Part shown: piece after piece, positions 8,415-18,527 of the stretch
Numbering within the stretch: position 1 is the stretch's first letter
Layout of the letters: each line of letters starts with the position of its first letter
Assembly: GCF_016902295.1 (NCBI RefSeq)
Contig: NZ_JACJLQ010000019.1
Location: 1-62,773 of the forward strand
From: Bacteroides caecigallinarum
Lineage (GTDB): Bacteria; Bacteroidota; Bacteroidia; Bacteroidales; Bacteroidaceae
Direction: 5' to 3'
Length of the DNA: 62,773 nucleotides
Program-made: the position numbers and the translations under genes
Notes under the pieces: model-generated
Databases searched by the model: none
What the model was told of the DNA's origin: nothing
The model's input: only the letters and a program-made list of their open reading frames with translations

Positions 8415-9716
8415 TTACACCAACTTACGGTTATCTATCACCCTCTTCGATTTTCCCTGACTGCGGGCTATGCTGTTAGGTTCAACCAACTTGACATCGG
8501 CACTGATGGAGAGTACGCTCTTCAGCTTGTCGGCAAGTGATTTTTTCAAGGCAAGCATTGCTCCAATATCATCGCTGAAAAAGTCACGGCGTACCTCAAC
8601 CTGAATTTCCAGAGAATCAAGATTGCCTTTACGGTCAACAATCAGCATATACTGAGGTTCGAATTCCTTCATTTCGAGGATAACGCTTTCTACCTGCGAC
8701 GGGAATACGTTGATACCTCGGATGATTAGCATATCATCGCTACGTCCCATGATTGGAGTCATACGCACAGATGTACGTCCGCACGGACATGGAGCGTCAA
8801 TGAGAGACGTAAGGTCCTTAGTGCGGTAACGGAGCAATGGCATTCCTTCCTTTGTCAGCGTAGTAAAGACAAGTTCACCCTGCTGTCCGTAAGGCAACGG
8901 CTGAAGCGTGTTAGGATCGATGATTTCTGGGAAGAAATGGTCCTCATTGATGTGTGACCCGTTCTGTTCCTGACACTCGTATGATACACCCGGTCCCATT
9001 ATCTCACTCAGACCATAAATGTTGTAACCTTTCAGTCCGAGACGTTCTTCTATTTCCTTACGCATATTTTCTGTCCACGGTTCTGCACCGAAAGCACCGA
9101 TACGAAGCCCAAGATCATTCTTAGTAAGCCCCATCTTCTCCATCACTTCTGCAAGATACATGGCATACGACGGTGTACATGCTATACCGGTAATCTTCAG
9201 GTCGCGGATAAGACGGATGTGTTTTTCTGTATTACCTGTAGATGCAGGTATAACCGTTGCTCCAAGATTTTCCACACCATAGTGTGCTCCCAGACCACCT
9301 GTGAAGAGTCCGTAACCGTAACTAACCGAGAATGTATCATCACGCGTAACTCCGTATGCCGTAAGACAGCGTGACATCACTTCTGACCAAATGGCAAGGT
9401 CTTTACGTGTATATCCCACAATGGTAGGATTACCGGTTGTACCTGAAGACGCGTGTACACGTACTATCTCCGATGCAGGTGCAGCCTGCAATCCATACGG
9501 ATAGTTATCGCGCAAGTCCTGCTTGGTTGTGAAAGGGAGTTTCACTATATCGTCTATACTGCGAATATCATCAGGCGACAAGTCCATCTCCTGCATTTTT
9601 TTTCTGTAGAACGGGACATTGTGATAGACGTATGTCACCAGTTTCTGAAGTCTTTTCCCCTGCAGCTCGCGCATCTGCTCGCGAGGCATACATTCTTTAT
9701 TTTCATTCCAAAACAT
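8415..9716 (-). CDS. paaK: Phenylacetate-CoA ligase (AMP-forming)
   Basis: A 433-residue adenylate-forming enzyme of normal PaaK length. It has the AMP-binding loop HASSGTTGNPTIVGYT (about residues 87-102), SYGYGLFTGGLG, and the C-terminal hinge GRSDDMLIIRGINVFPSQVE. It activates phenylacetate or related aryl acids to CoA thioesters with ATP. Lying next to indolepyruvate oxidoreductase subunits, it either takes the CoA product of arylpyruvate oxidation on to free acid plus ATP, or works in reverse to salvage aryl acids for aromatic amino acid synthesis. The direction is inference. It is fifth in a six-gene minus-strand operon. Confidence 0.93.
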   Translation of the reverse strand: MFWNENKECMPREQMRELQGKRLQKLVTYVYHNVPFYRKKMQEMDLSPDDIRSIDDIVKLPFTTKQDLRDNYPYGLQAAPASEIVRVHASSGTTGNPTIVGYTRKDLAIWSEVMSRCLTAYGVTRDDTFSVSYGYGLFTGGLGAHYGVENLGATVIPASTGNTEKHIRLIRDLKITGIACTPSYAMYLAEVMEKMGLTKNDLGLRIGAFGAEPWTENMRKEIEERLGLKGYNIYGLSEIMGPGVSYECQEQNGSHINEDHFFPEIIDPNTLQPLPYGQQGELVFTTLTKEGMPLLRYRTKDLTSLIDAPCPCGRTSVRMTPIMGRSDDMLIIRGINVFPSQVESVILEMKEFEPQYMLIVDRKGNLDSLEIQVEVRRDFFSDDIGAMLALKKSLADKLKSVLSISADVKLVEPNSIARSQGKSKRVIDNRKLV

Positions 9717-9755
9717 GGGTATTATCTTTAAAGGTTATATTTGTTACTTGTTTTT

Positions 9756-11063
9756 CTACTGATGGTCTGCCCTGAAGGCTTTCATTCTTTCCTCAAGTAC
9801 AGGATAAAGTTCATCTCTCATACGTGACGTACATGCACGAACTCCCTGCTGCTCACTTCCTGTTGTTGAGAGGGAAATACTGCTCACCCCGTAATACATC
9901 AGTTCTTCGAGCAATTCTCCTCCTGTCATACCAGGATAACCAAGAGTGAAGAAGAAACCGTCGCCTACTTTCTGGTGGACATCATAATCGTAAACGATAC
10001 TGAATCCGTTGTCAGTAAATATCTGTTTCATCCGGCGTGCGCGACGTTCATACTCGCGTGTATCCTCTACGAAATCTATCACTCCTTCCACCGATTTGTC
10101 CAGCATTTCCGCCATGGCATACTGCGTTGTGGCAGTACAGCCGGAAGTTATCATATACATTATGGACGCGATGAATGTAGGGCCGAATATTCCCGAATCC
10201 TCATACCGCTCTGCCAGTGCCGGATACTGCTTGTCGAAAAGCTTGTCGGAGATACATGCCAGGGCGATGCGCTGTCCTGCATAGCTGAATATTTTAGAAG
10301 CGGAAAGCATAAGGATATAATTGTCGGTATATCTTGCTACAGTCGGCACGTATGGTTCCTGATACGGACGACCGAACGGACTGCGGAAGTCCATACAGAA
10401 ATATGCCTGGTCTTCCATAACAATACTGTCGTATTTTGTGGCAAGCTCGCCTATGATTTTCAGTTCTTCCTCGTCCAGGCAGAACCATGCGGGATTGTTA
10501 GGATTGGAATATACTATTGCGGCAACATCGCCGTCGGCCATCATACTTTCAAGTTTAGCACGAAGAGCCTCACCACGGTAATTGTATATGTCAAATAGTT
10601 TCCATTTTATTCCAAGGATACGCAACTGAGATTTCTGAATCGGGAAACCAGGGTCTATAAACAGAACCTTGTCCTTTCCGGGAATACGCTGCGTACACGC
10701 TATGAATGCTCCGAATGAACCTGCAACGGAACCTGTGGTAGGCAAACATGCACGAGGCGAAATGTCTATGTTGATAAATGCTTTGATAAATCGCGATGCA
10801 GCTTCCTTAAGTTCCTGAACTCCGGCTGCAGCAGGATATTGCGCTCCCAAACCTTTGTCAAGAGCCGCCTTTTCGGCTTCAATACCTATCTTGTTGGCAG
10901 GAAGGCCCGGAGATCCCTGGTCCATACGGATGAAAGGAATGCCTGTAAGCTGTTCAAGACGAGATGCAACGAGAAGGACATCGCCTATGGTAGCATTACG
11001 GAGGTCGGCAACCTTCATCTCTTTTACTACCTGCTCTACTAATTCTTTACTGAAGACTTTCAC
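9756..11063 (-). CDS. PLP-dependent class I/II aminotransferase (aromatic/2-oxoacid)
   Basis: A 435-residue fold-type I aminotransferase. The cofactor lysine lies in SASKIFSYAGQR, and SNPNNPAW and DQAYFCMDF are the usual PLP-ring contacts. Start codon is GTG at 11063, 43 nt after the iorB stop. The position between iorB and paaK suggests that it interconverts aromatic (or branched) amino acids and their 2-oxoacids, which IorAB then oxidises or forms. The operon also encodes an omega-amidase, so glutamine may be the amino donor (inference). Substrate specificity cannot be read from the sequence. Confidence 0.85.
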   Translation of the reverse strand: MKVFSKELVEQVVKEMKVADLRNATIGDVLLVASRLEQLTGIPFIRMDQGSPGLPANKIGIEAEKAALDKGLGAQYPAAAGVQELKEAASRFIKAFINIDISPRACLPTTGSVAGSFGAFIACTQRIPGKDKVLFIDPGFPIQKSQLRILGIKWKLFDIYNYRGEALRAKLESMMADGDVAAIVYSNPNNPAWFCLDEEELKIIGELATKYDSIVMEDQAYFCMDFRSPFGRPYQEPYVPTVARYTDNYILMLSASKIFSYAGQRIALACISDKLFDKQYPALAERYEDSGIFGPTFIASIMYMITSGCTATTQYAMAEMLDKSVEGVIDFVEDTREYERRARRMKQIFTDNGFSIVYDYDVHQKVGDGFFFTLGYPGMTGGELLEELMYYGVSSISLSTTGSEQQGVRACTSRMRDELYPVLEERMKAFRADHQ

Positions 11064-11080
11064 GTTGATAATTATTTTTA

Positions 11081-11111
11081 GGTGACAACTTGTAACTGCA
11101 GCCTTGTCAAC
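11081..11111 (-). repeat. Short intercistronic repeat sharing ACAAGG/CAGTTAC words (copy 4)
   Basis: On the minus strand this reads GTTGACAAGG, CTGCAG, TTACAAGT, TGTCACC, the same word order as the left halves of the repeats at 172-261 and 8298-8404. The first TGA of this element is the stop codon of iorB. The period-8 right half is absent. Confidence 0.6.
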
Positions 11112-11694
11112 TGATTCTTTTTAAACTATACTCATATCCGATATTGAATGCACGATGGTTCATCTCCACCACGGCTTCACCCTTCGAACCGAAAATACGC
11201 TCTATGCTGTGATAAAGCGTTTCCTTTTCAAGAATGGTGAAAAATGCTGCCGCCGCCCCAAGAAGAATAACATTACCGCATTTTGGCATATTGTTTTCTT
11301 TGGCTATAGCATCAATATCAAGCGAAATGACGTTTGGCAGTGAATTCAGCTCTGCCATTACAGACTCAACTTCCGGATAATTCGGGATATTCTTGAACGG
11401 AGTAGAAGATGTGATAATCCATCCGTCTTTGGAAAGGAACGGTAAATATCGGAGGGCTTCCATCGGTTCAAGAGAAAGAATCATATCGGCACCACCTAAA
11501 GGAATCAAATCGGAAGATATAGGTTTGTCCGACAAACGAAGATTTGACTGTACATCTCCTCCACGCTGACTCATTCCGTGTACTTCGGCCTGTTTTAGTT
11601 TAAGTCCACTACGGGTGGCAGCCTCACCTATTATTGTGGCTATTGAGAGGATACCCTGACCTCCCACGCCTGAAAGTATTATATCTGTTTTCAT
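11107..11694 (-). CDS. iorB: Indolepyruvate ferredoxin oxidoreductase, beta subunit
   Basis: A 195-residue protein matching the gamma-type domain of 2-oxoacid:ferredoxin oxidoreductases, starting with the glycine-rich SGVGGQGILSIATIIGEAA and continuing EVHGMSQRGGDVQSNLR. With IorA it catalyses CoA-dependent oxidative decarboxylation of arylpyruvates (reversible with reduced ferredoxin). Its ATG overlaps the iorA stop (ATGA, 11691-11694), so translation is coupled. Length is normal for the family. Confidence 0.92.
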   Translation of the reverse strand: MKTDIILSGVGGQGILSIATIIGEAATRSGLKLKQAEVHGMSQRGGDVQSNLRLSDKPISSDLIPLGGADMILSLEPMEALRYLPFLSKDGWIITSSTPFKNIPNYPEVESVMAELNSLPNVISLDIDAIAKENNMPKCGNVILLGAAAAFFTILEKETLYHSIERIFGSKGEAVVEMNHRAFNIGYEYSLKRIS

Positions 11695-13313
11695 TTTTTT
11701 TCGGCTCTTTTCTGTTTCAATTTACGGTTAAGTGTCTGCATACATTCTCTGCGTGGAATAATCACAGATACACCGTTATACTCTATTTCTTCGCGGATGA
11801 TACGTGTGATTTCATCCATATTCTTTGGCAAAGGCACTACTACACGTACATGCTCCGGTTCTACTCCAAGACCAAGACAGATTGCCTCGAACTTATTTGT
11901 TCCTGCAGAATCCTGACCGCCTGTCATGGCTGTAGTAAGATTGTCGGAAATTACTACGACGATATTTGATTTGTCGTTCACAGCATCAAGAAGTCCAGTC
12001 ATACCGGAATGGGTAAAAGTAGAGTCTCCTATAATTGCGATTGAAGGGAACTGACCTGCATCGGCAGCACCTTTAGCCATAGTGATGGAAGCTCCCATAT
12101 CAACACAGCTGTGCAAAGCGCGGAATGGAGGAAGAGCTCCAAGAGTATAGCAACCTATATCACCAAATATTTTTGTATCGGCATACTCTGCGGCAACTTT
12201 ATTAAGAGCATCATAAACATCACGGTGTCCGCATCCGTTACACAGTGCAGGCGGACGTGGTACAACATTCTGTGCAGAAGGATATACCTCTGCGTCATTC
12301 AGTCCAAGTCCGGCTTTGATATTATCAGGATTCAATTCCCCTGTACGTGGCAATGCACCACTCAGACGTCCTTTCACAACATATTGGGAAGGAAGCAAGC
12401 CGCGAAGTTGCTCTTCCACAAAAGGCTGACCATCTTCCACAACGAGAATCTCCTTACAAGAATTTGCCAAAGAAGTTATTTTGTCCATCGGCAACGGGTA
12501 TTGTGAAACTTTTACTATAGGATAAGGACATCCGTCAGGATAATTCTCCATTACATAATTATATCCTATACCGCATGCGACAATACCTAAATCCGCTTTT
12601 TCAGAAACTATATTATCAATCTTATTAAAAGGGGATTTTTCAGAAAGTTGGCGCAATACCGGCTGAAGTCCGATCACTTCCTTATTGCGGCGACGGGCAT
12701 TGGCAGGTAAAAGGACCCAGTTGGCAGGCGATGATGACTTACCTGTAGCAGCAACCTCAGACGGGGTATCTTTAACTGCCACATCAGCACGCGAATGTGC
12801 CATACGAGTGGTAATCCTCATAAGCACTGGTGTACCCTCGCGTTCTGACATTTCGTATGCATATTGCATCATATCGTAAGCCTCTTGCTGTGATGAAGGT
12901 TCAAGTATAGGAATCATCGCAAACTTTCCATAGAATCTTGAATCCTGCTCATTCTGTGATGAGTGCATAGACGGATCGTCGGCAGCAACAACAACCACTC
13001 CACCATTCACACCAGTCATGCCGGAATTGACAAAAGCGTCGGCACAAACATTCATACCAACATGCTTCATACAGACCAATGCACGTTTGCCTACATAGCT
13101 CACTCCGAGAGCTGCCTCCATAGCAGTTTTCTCATTTGTACACCAGCTGCTGTGTAACTTGCGTTCTTTAGCCAAAGGATGTTCCTGAATATATTCTGTT
13201 ATTTCTGTTGAAGGTGTACCCGGATAAGCATATACTCCGGATATACCCGCATGTATGGCTCCTAAGGCAATAGCCTGGTCGCCCAAGAGTAATAATTTCT
13301 TACTATTTTCCAT
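11691..13313 (-). CDS. iorA: Indolepyruvate ferredoxin oxidoreductase, alpha subunit (no C-terminal ferredoxin domain)
   Basis: A 540-residue thiamine-diphosphate enzyme subunit. The N-terminal pyrimidine-binding half contains GVYAYPGTPSTEITEYI. The C-terminal half has CNGCGHR and the TPP motif GDSTFTHSGMTG with SDN. Archaeal IorA proteins run on into a two-cluster 4Fe-4S ferredoxin domain. Here the protein stops shortly after IIPRRECMQTL with a basic tail, and iorB follows immediately, so no displaced domain exists. Electron transfer must use the remaining cysteines or a separate ferredoxin. It is the second gene of the operon, 8 nt after the nitrilase-family gene. Confidence 0.92.
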   Translation of the reverse strand: MENSKKLLLLGDQAIALGAIHAGISGVYAYPGTPSTEITEYIQEHPLAKERKLHSSWCTNEKTAMEAALGVSYVGKRALVCMKHVGMNVCADAFVNSGMTGVNGGVVVVAADDPSMHSSQNEQDSRFYGKFAMIPILEPSSQQEAYDMMQYAYEMSEREGTPVLMRITTRMAHSRADVAVKDTPSEVAATGKSSSPANWVLLPANARRRNKEVIGLQPVLRQLSEKSPFNKIDNIVSEKADLGIVACGIGYNYVMENYPDGCPYPIVKVSQYPLPMDKITSLANSCKEILVVEDGQPFVEEQLRGLLPSQYVVKGRLSGALPRTGELNPDNIKAGLGLNDAEVYPSAQNVVPRPPALCNGCGHRDVYDALNKVAAEYADTKIFGDIGCYTLGALPPFRALHSCVDMGASITMAKGAADAGQFPSIAIIGDSTFTHSGMTGLLDAVNDKSNIVVVISDNLTTAMTGGQDSAGTNKFEAICLGLGVEPEHVRVVVPLPKNMDEITRIIREEIEYNGVSVIIPRRECMQTLNRKLKQKRAEKK

Positions 13314-13321
13314 ATTACTTA

Positions 13322-14092
13322 TTATACTAATTCAAAAGAATCGGCATCATTCAATACCGGGAATTTTTTTCGGAATTCTTCCAGTTCCGACATATCAATG
13401 TCAGCCACAGCCTCGCAAGCATTACCATCTTCACAAGCTGCCACTACTTTGCCATAAGGGCTTATGACGGCACTTCCACCTATGTAATCACAATCCGGGT
13501 CTTTACCGACTCTATTCACCCCAACCACATAGCATTGGTTTTCTATAGCTCTTGCACGCAGCAACAGTTTCCATACTTCCACACGAGGGGTCGGCCAACT
13601 TGCCACATAAATGGCTATATCGTAATCGTTTCTGTTCCTGCTCCACACAGGAAAACGCAAATCATAACAAACCTGTAACAGGATTCGTACTCCTCTATAA
13701 TTGACTATTATGCGCTTAGAACCGGCTGTAAACCTTTTGTGTTCTCCGCCAAATGTAAACAAATGTTTCTTATCATACCAGTCCACAGTACCGCCCGGAT
13801 GAACAAAATAGAATCTGTTATAGTATTTACCATTATCTTCCAATGCAATACTTCCTGCCATAGCACAGTTTTTCCGCTGTGCAGTACGCTTCATCCATTC
13901 CAATGTTCCGGAATTTGATTTTTCAGCAATACCTTCTGGATTTGTACAAAAACCTGTAGAAAACATTTCAGGCAAAACAAATATATCAACTCCTTCATGT
14001 CTGTTTATAATTTCATCGGCCTTCTCAATGTTGGCCGAAGGATTGGCCCAAACAATATCTGTTTGTAAAATCACTATCTTCATGCTTTTCAA
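13322..14092 (-). CDS. Nitrilase-superfamily omega-amidase (YafV/Nit2-like)
   Basis: A 256-residue carbon-nitrogen hydrolase with the catalytic triad visible: Glu in VLPEMFSTGF, Lys in WYDKKHLF and Cys in QVCYDLRFPVW. Family members closest in pattern (YafV, Nit2) deamidate 2-oxoglutaramate or 2-oxosuccinamate, the products formed when glutamine or asparagine donates its amino group to a 2-oxoacid. Being first in an operon with an aminotransferase and IorAB, it probably pulls glutamine-dependent transamination. A second in-frame ATG lies three codons downstream. The operon promoter is directly upstream. Confidence 0.85.
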   Translation of the reverse strand: MKSMKIVILQTDIVWANPSANIEKADEIINRHEGVDIFVLPEMFSTGFCTNPEGIAEKSNSGTLEWMKRTAQRKNCAMAGSIALEDNGKYYNRFYFVHPGGTVDWYDKKHLFTFGGEHKRFTAGSKRIIVNYRGVRILLQVCYDLRFPVWSRNRNDYDIAIYVASWPTPRVEVWKLLLRARAIENQCYVVGVNRVGKDPDCDYIGGSAVISPYGKVVAACEDGNACEAVADIDMSELEEFRKKFPVLNDADSFELV

Positions 14093-14105
14093 GTTTAGAA
14101 CTCGC

Positions 14106-14136
14106 CAAAGGTAACAATTTAATGATAACTCACAAA
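14106..14136 (-). promoter_or_regulatory. Promoter of the aryl-acid (nit-ior-paaK) operon
   Basis: On the minus strand, TTTG (14136-14133), a 19-nt spacer and TACCTTTG (14113-14106). This is a full Bacteroidetes -33/-7 promoter, ending 13 nt before the ATG at 14092. Confidence 0.75.
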
Positions 14137-14293
14137 AAATTACGACATTTTATTTCTCATACCAAAACAAATGAACATTTTTGACAGTAAAATACAACAT
14201 AACCCACAACAAAGAACACTGAAAAAAGTGCATAAGTCAGGTTATTTACGCAAAAAGTGACACACATATATAAATATATTGCGAAATGTTTCT

Positions 14294-14301
14294 TATTTTT
14301 G
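14294..14301 (+). promoter_or_regulatory. -7 element (TATTTTTG) of lysS operon
   Basis: TAnnTTTG match 27 nt upstream of the lysS ATG. The surrounding 14137-14293 region holds nothing else recognisable. Confidence 0.6.
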
Positions 14302-14328
14302 TACCAAAATATAGTTAATATATAAGAA

Positions 14329-16059
14329 ATGAACGTATTAGAACTAAGTGAACAGGAAATTATCAGACGCAATAGTCTGAACGAAATGAGAGCTATGGGC
14401 ATAGACCCGTATCCTGCAGCAGAGTATGTAACAAACGCATTTTCTACTGATATAAAAGATGAATTCAAGGATGATGAGGCAGAACCTCGCATGGTTTCTG
14501 TAGCCGGACGTATAATGTCACGCCGTGTAATGGGCAAAGCGTCTTTTATCGAGTTACAGGATTCTAAAGGACGTATCCAAGTATATATCACTCGCGATGA
14601 CATCTGCCCTGATGAGAATAAGGATTTATACAATGTAGTTTTCAAACGTTTACTTGACTTGGGTGACTTTGTTGGTATAGAAGGTTTCGTTTTCCGCACT
14701 CAAATGGGCGAAATTTCAATACATGCAAAGAAACTTACAGTTCTTTCAAAATCTATCAAGCCTCTCCCAATCGTAAAATACAAGGATGGAGTGGCATACG
14801 ACAAGTTCGAAGATCCTGAACTCCGTTACCGTCAGCGCTATGTTGACCTTGTAGTAAACGACGGAGTGAAAGATATATTCCTGAAGCGCAACAAGGTTTA
14901 CAATTCTATGCGCGAATACTTCAACTCGAAAGGTTACATCGAAGTAGAGACTCCTATTCTGCAAGCCATCGCAGGTGGTGCGGCAGCACGTCCGTTCATC
15001 ACTCACCACAATGCGCTCGACATTCCTTTGTACATGCGTATCGCCAGCGAGCTTTATCTGAAACGTCTTATCGTAGGTGGTTTCGAAGGTGTATATGAAA
15101 TCGGTAAAAATTTCCGTAACGAAGGTATGGACCGTACTCACAATCCGGAATTCACTTGTATGGAAATCTATGTGGCATACAAGGACTACAACTGGATGAT
15201 GAAGTTTACTGAAAACATGATTGAAAAAATCTGTCTTGACGTAAACGGTACTACAGAAGTAAAAGTAGGCGACAATGTAATCAACTTCAAGGCTCCATTC
15301 AAGCGTGTTACTATGCTTGATTCTATCAAGGAATTCACAGGCTACGACCTTACAGGAATGAACGAAGACCAGATTCGTGAAGTTTGCAAGAAACTCAATA
15401 TGGAAATTGACGACACTATGGGCAAGGGCAAGCTTATCGACGAAATCTTCGGCGAATTCTGCGAAGGCAACTACATACAGCCAACATTCATTACCGACTA
15501 CCCTATCGAGATGTCACCGCTTACTAAACGTCACCGCAACAATCCTGAACTGACAGAACGTTTTGAGCTTATGGTAAACGGTAAAGAGCTTTGTAACGCT
15601 TACTCAGAGCTTAACGACCCTATAGATCAGCTTGAACGTTTCGAAGAACAAATGAGACTTAGCGAAAAGGGGGACGACGAAGCAATGATTATCGACAAGG
15701 ACTTCGTTCGCGCACTTGAATACGGTATGCCTCCTACTTCAGGTATGGGTATCGGTATGGACCGTCTTGTAATGCTTATGACAGGTCAGAGTACAATTCA
15801 GGAAGTATTGTTCTTCCCTCAAATGAGACCGGAAAAGGTTATTCCTAAAGATGCTCCTGCAAAATTCATGGAGATTGGTGTTCCTGAAGAATGGGTTGCA
15901 CTAATCCAAAAAGCCGGATACAATCTCGTTGCAGACATGAAAGATGTAAACCCTCAGAAACTTCACATGGACATCTGCGGAGTAAACAAGAAATACAAAC
16001 TGGAACTGAAAAATCCGACAGTTGACGAAGTCAGCAACTGGATACAAAATATAAAATAA
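14329..16059 (+). CDS. lysS: Lysyl-tRNA synthetase, class II
   Basis: A 576-residue class IIb synthetase. An N-terminal OB-fold anticodon-binding domain (about residues 55-165) precedes the catalytic core with motif 2 ([20 protein letters not shown]) and motif 3 ([15 protein letters not shown]). It is slightly longer than the E. coli enzyme, carrying a C-terminal extension of about 75 residues ([13 protein letters not shown] onward) as seen in Bacteroidetes. It charges tRNA-Lys. First gene of a lysS-gpsA-pgi operon with 20-nt and 10-nt gaps. Confidence 0.97.
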   Translation: MNVLELSEQEIIRRNSLNEMRAMGIDPYPAAEYVTNAFSTDIKDEFKDDEAEPRMVSVAGRIMSRRVMGKASFIELQDSKGRIQVYITRDDICPDENKDLYNVVFKRLLDLGDFVGIEGFVFRTQMGEISIHAKKLTVLSKSIKPLPIVKYKDGVAYDKFEDPELRYRQRYVDLVVNDGVKDIFLKRNKVYNSMREYFNSKGYIEVETPILQAIAGGAAARPFITHHNALDIPLYMRIASELYLKRLIVGGFEGVYEIGKNFRNEGMDRTHNPEFTCMEIYVAYKDYNWMMKFTENMIEKICLDVNGTTEVKVGDNVINFKAPFKRVTMLDSIKEFTGYDLTGMNEDQIREVCKKLNMEIDDTMGKGKLIDEIFGEFCEGNYIQPTFITDYPIEMSPLTKRHRNNPELTERFELMVNGKELCNAYSELNDPIDQLERFEEQMRLSEKGDDEAMIIDKDFVRALEYGMPPTSGMGIGMDRLVMLMTGQSTIQEVLFFPQMRPEKVIPKDAPAKFMEIGVPEEWVALIQKAGYNLVADMKDVNPQKLHMDICGVNKKYKLELKNPTVDEVSNWIQNIK

Positions 16060-16079
16060 GTATTTAAACAATAATCAAA

Positions 16080-17075
16080 GTGAAATTCCCTGGTAAAATA
16101 GCTATTATGGGAGGAGGTAGCTGGGCTACGGCTATCGCAAAGATTATTCTTACCCAAACCGAATCAATAAACTGGTATATGCGCAGAGACGACAGAATTG
16201 AAGATTTCAAACGTCTCGGACATAATCCGGCTTATTTGACCAGCGTGCGCTTCAATGTTAAGAATATCAACTTTTCATCAGATATAAATAAGGTAGTAAG
16301 GGAATCGGATACACTGATTTTCGTGACACCTTCGCCTTATCTTAAGAGCCATCTGAAAAAGCTAAAAACCAAGATTAAAGATAAGTTCATCGTTACTGCC
16401 ATAAAAGGTATAGTACCAGATGAGAATCTTATTGTTTCCGATTATTTCAATAAAGTATATGGAGTTCCTGAAGAAAATATCGCAGTATTAGCCGGTCCTT
16501 GTCACGCAGAAGAAGTGGCATTGGAACGTCTTTCTTACCTTACCGTAGGATGTAAAGACATTGAAAAGGCTAAAATGTTTGCACAACAACTGACAGGACA
16601 CTACATAAAAACTTCAGTAAATACAGATGTGGCAGGTATCGAATACGCCTCTGTATTGAAAAATGTTTATGCTATCGCCGCTGGTATTTGCAGCGGACTG
16701 AAATATGGAGACAACTTCCAGGCTGTACTCATTTCAAATGCGATACAAGAAATGAACCGTTTCCTGAATACTGTACACCCTGTGGACAGATGTACAAACG
16801 ATTCAGCCTATTTAGGTGATTTGCTTGTAACAAGCTATTCTAATTTCAGCCGTAACAGAGTCTTCGGAACTATGATTGGAAAAGGATACTCTGTAAAAAG
16901 CGCACAAATAGAAATGGAAATGATAGCTGAAGGGTATTATGGCACAAAATGTATAAAGGAATTAAATAAACATCTGCATGTTAATATGCCTATTGTAGAT
17001 GCAGTTTATAATATCCTTTACGAACGTATAACGCCAATGATAGAAATTAAGCTTTTAACAGACTCATTCAGATAA
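16080..17075 (+). CDS. gpsA: NAD(P)-dependent glycerol-3-phosphate dehydrogenase
   Basis: A 331-residue cytosolic enzyme making sn-glycerol-3-phosphate from dihydroxyacetone phosphate for phospholipid synthesis. The N-terminal Rossmann motif is [11 protein letters not shown]. The segment [12 protein letters not shown] and the catalytic lysine in [13 protein letters not shown] are typical. The start is GTG at 16080, because the next ATG (MGGGSW) would delete the first Rossmann strand. It lies between lysS and pgi in one transcription unit. Confidence 0.95.
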   Translation: MKFPGKIAIMGGGSWATAIAKIILTQTESINWYMRRDDRIEDFKRLGHNPAYLTSVRFNVKNINFSSDINKVVRESDTLIFVTPSPYLKSHLKKLKTKIKDKFIVTAIKGIVPDENLIVSDYFNKVYGVPEENIAVLAGPCHAEEVALERLSYLTVGCKDIEKAKMFAQQLTGHYIKTSVNTDVAGIEYASVLKNVYAIAAGICSGLKYGDNFQAVLISNAIQEMNRFLNTVHPVDRCTNDSAYLGDLLVTSYSNFSRNRVFGTMIGKGYSVKSAQIEMEMIAEGYYGTKCIKELNKHLHVNMPIVDAVYNILYERITPMIEIKLLTDSFR

Positions 17076-17085
17076 ACTTGTGAAT

Positions 17086-18435
17086 ATGGAAAATATTAAA
17101 TTGAACATTGAAAATTCTGTCAGCTTCATGGCAGAAGGTAAACTGGCAGCTTACGAGCCAGTAGTTAAGACATGTATGGAAACCCTTGAAAAAGGAACAG
17201 GACTTGGAAACGACTTCCTGGGATGGTTACATCTTCCATCTTCTATAACTAAAGAACATATCGAAGACATCAAAGCTACAGCTAAAGTTCTTCGTGAAAA
17301 TTGCGAAGTAGTGGTTGTTGCCGGTATCGGTGGTAGTTACCTTGGAGCACGTGCTGTTATTGAAGCAATGTCTGACAGCTTCCAGTGGCTAAAAGAAAAG
17401 AAAGAGGGAGAACCAACTATTGTTTTTGCAGGACACAACATCGGCGAAGATTATCTTTACGAATTGACAAGCTTCCTGAAAGACAAAAAATTTGGTGTAA
17501 TCAACATATCTAAATCAGGAACAACAACTGAAACAGCTCTTGCTTTCCGTCTTCTTAAGAAACAGTGTGAAGACCAGCGTGGTAAAGAAATGGCACGCAA
17601 GGTTATCGTAGCCGTTACAGATGCAAAGAAAGGCGCTGCACGCGTAACAGCCGACAACGAAGGTTACAAATCATTCATTATTCCTGACAATGTAGGCGGA
17701 CGTTTTTCTGTACTTACTCCTGTTGGTCTGCTTCCAATAGCAGTTGCAGGTATAGACATCGAAAAGCTTGTTGAGGGCGCACGCAAAATGGAAGAAGTTT
17801 GCGCAAACGAAAACTTATACGAAAACCCTGCCGCTCTTTATGCCGCTACACGTAACGAGCTTTATCGCAACGGAAAGAAAATTGAAATTTTGGTTAACTA
17901 TCAACCAAAACTTCATTACTTCAACGAATGGTGGAAACAGCTTTACGGCGAATCAGAAGGTAAAGACGGCAAAGGTATATACCCAAGCTCTGTTGATTTC
18001 TCAACAGACCTTCACTCTATGGGACAGTGGATTCAGGAAGGCGAACGTACTATCTACGAAACTGTAATCTCTATCGAAACTCCTAATCACGAGTTACGTG
18101 TTCCTACAGACGAACAGAATCTTGACGGATTGAACTTCCTTGCCGGCAAGAGAGTTGACGAAGTAAACAAGATGGCTGAACTCGGAACTCAGTTGGCACA
18201 CGTTGACGGTGGTGTTCCTAACATGAGAGTTTCTGTTCCTGCATTGAACGAATACTATATCGGACAGTTGATATACTTCTTCGAAAAAGCTTGCGGTATC
18301 AGCGGATATATACTTGATGTAAACCCATTCAACCAGCCAGGAGTTGAAGCATACAAGAAAAATATGTTTGCTCTCCTCAATAAGCCAGGTTATGAAAAAG
18401 AATCTGAGGCAATCCAAGCTCGTTTGAAGAAATAA
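17086..18435 (+). CDS. pgi: Glucose-6-phosphate isomerase
   Basis: A 449-residue phosphoglucose isomerase converting glucose-6-P to fructose-6-P. Conserved stretches include [35 protein letters not shown] and the C-terminal [12 protein letters not shown] with the catalytic Lys. The frame is open from a GTG at 17080. The ATG at 17086 ([11 protein letters not shown]) fits homologues better and leaves a 10-nt gap to gpsA. A terminator hairpin lies downstream. Confidence 0.96.
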   Translation: MENIKLNIENSVSFMAEGKLAAYEPVVKTCMETLEKGTGLGNDFLGWLHLPSSITKEHIEDIKATAKVLRENCEVVVVAGIGGSYLGARAVIEAMSDSFQWLKEKKEGEPTIVFAGHNIGEDYLYELTSFLKDKKFGVINISKSGTTTETALAFRLLKKQCEDQRGKEMARKVIVAVTDAKKGAARVTADNEGYKSFIIPDNVGGRFSVLTPVGLLPIAVAGIDIEKLVEGARKMEEVCANENLYENPAALYAATRNELYRNGKKIEILVNYQPKLHYFNEWWKQLYGESEGKDGKGIYPSSVDFSTDLHSMGQWIQEGERTIYETVISIETPNHELRVPTDEQNLDGLNFLAGKRVDEVNKMAELGTQLAHVDGGVPNMRVSVPALNEYYIGQLIYFFEKACGISGYILDVNPFNQPGVEAYKKNMFALLNKPGYEKESEAIQARLKK

Positions 18436-18471
18436 TATACACTCAAAGAATACAATAAAACAAAAAGACAC

Positions 18472-18510
18472 AAGGCACGTATTACTCACATGGTAGTACG
18501 TGCCTTTAAA
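18472..18510 (+). terminator. Terminator after pgi
   Basis: AAGGCACGTA (18472-18481) pairs with TACGTGCCTT (18497-18506). The stem can be extended inward to a 5-nt loop. The T-run is short (TTTAAAC), and the HAD gene starts 18 nt later, so some read-through is likely. Confidence 0.65.
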
Positions 18511-18527
18511 CAATTAAAGCATCAGGA

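Noticed and set aside
9975-10598. 207-codon open frame on the plus strand
   Set aside because: It is fully antisense to the aminotransferase gene, which has clear PLP motifs; the plus-strand product shows no recognisable domain.
11107-13313. Frameshift removing an IorA ferredoxin domain
   Set aside because: iorA and iorB overlap by an ATGA junction with no residual sequence between them, so the short form is native.
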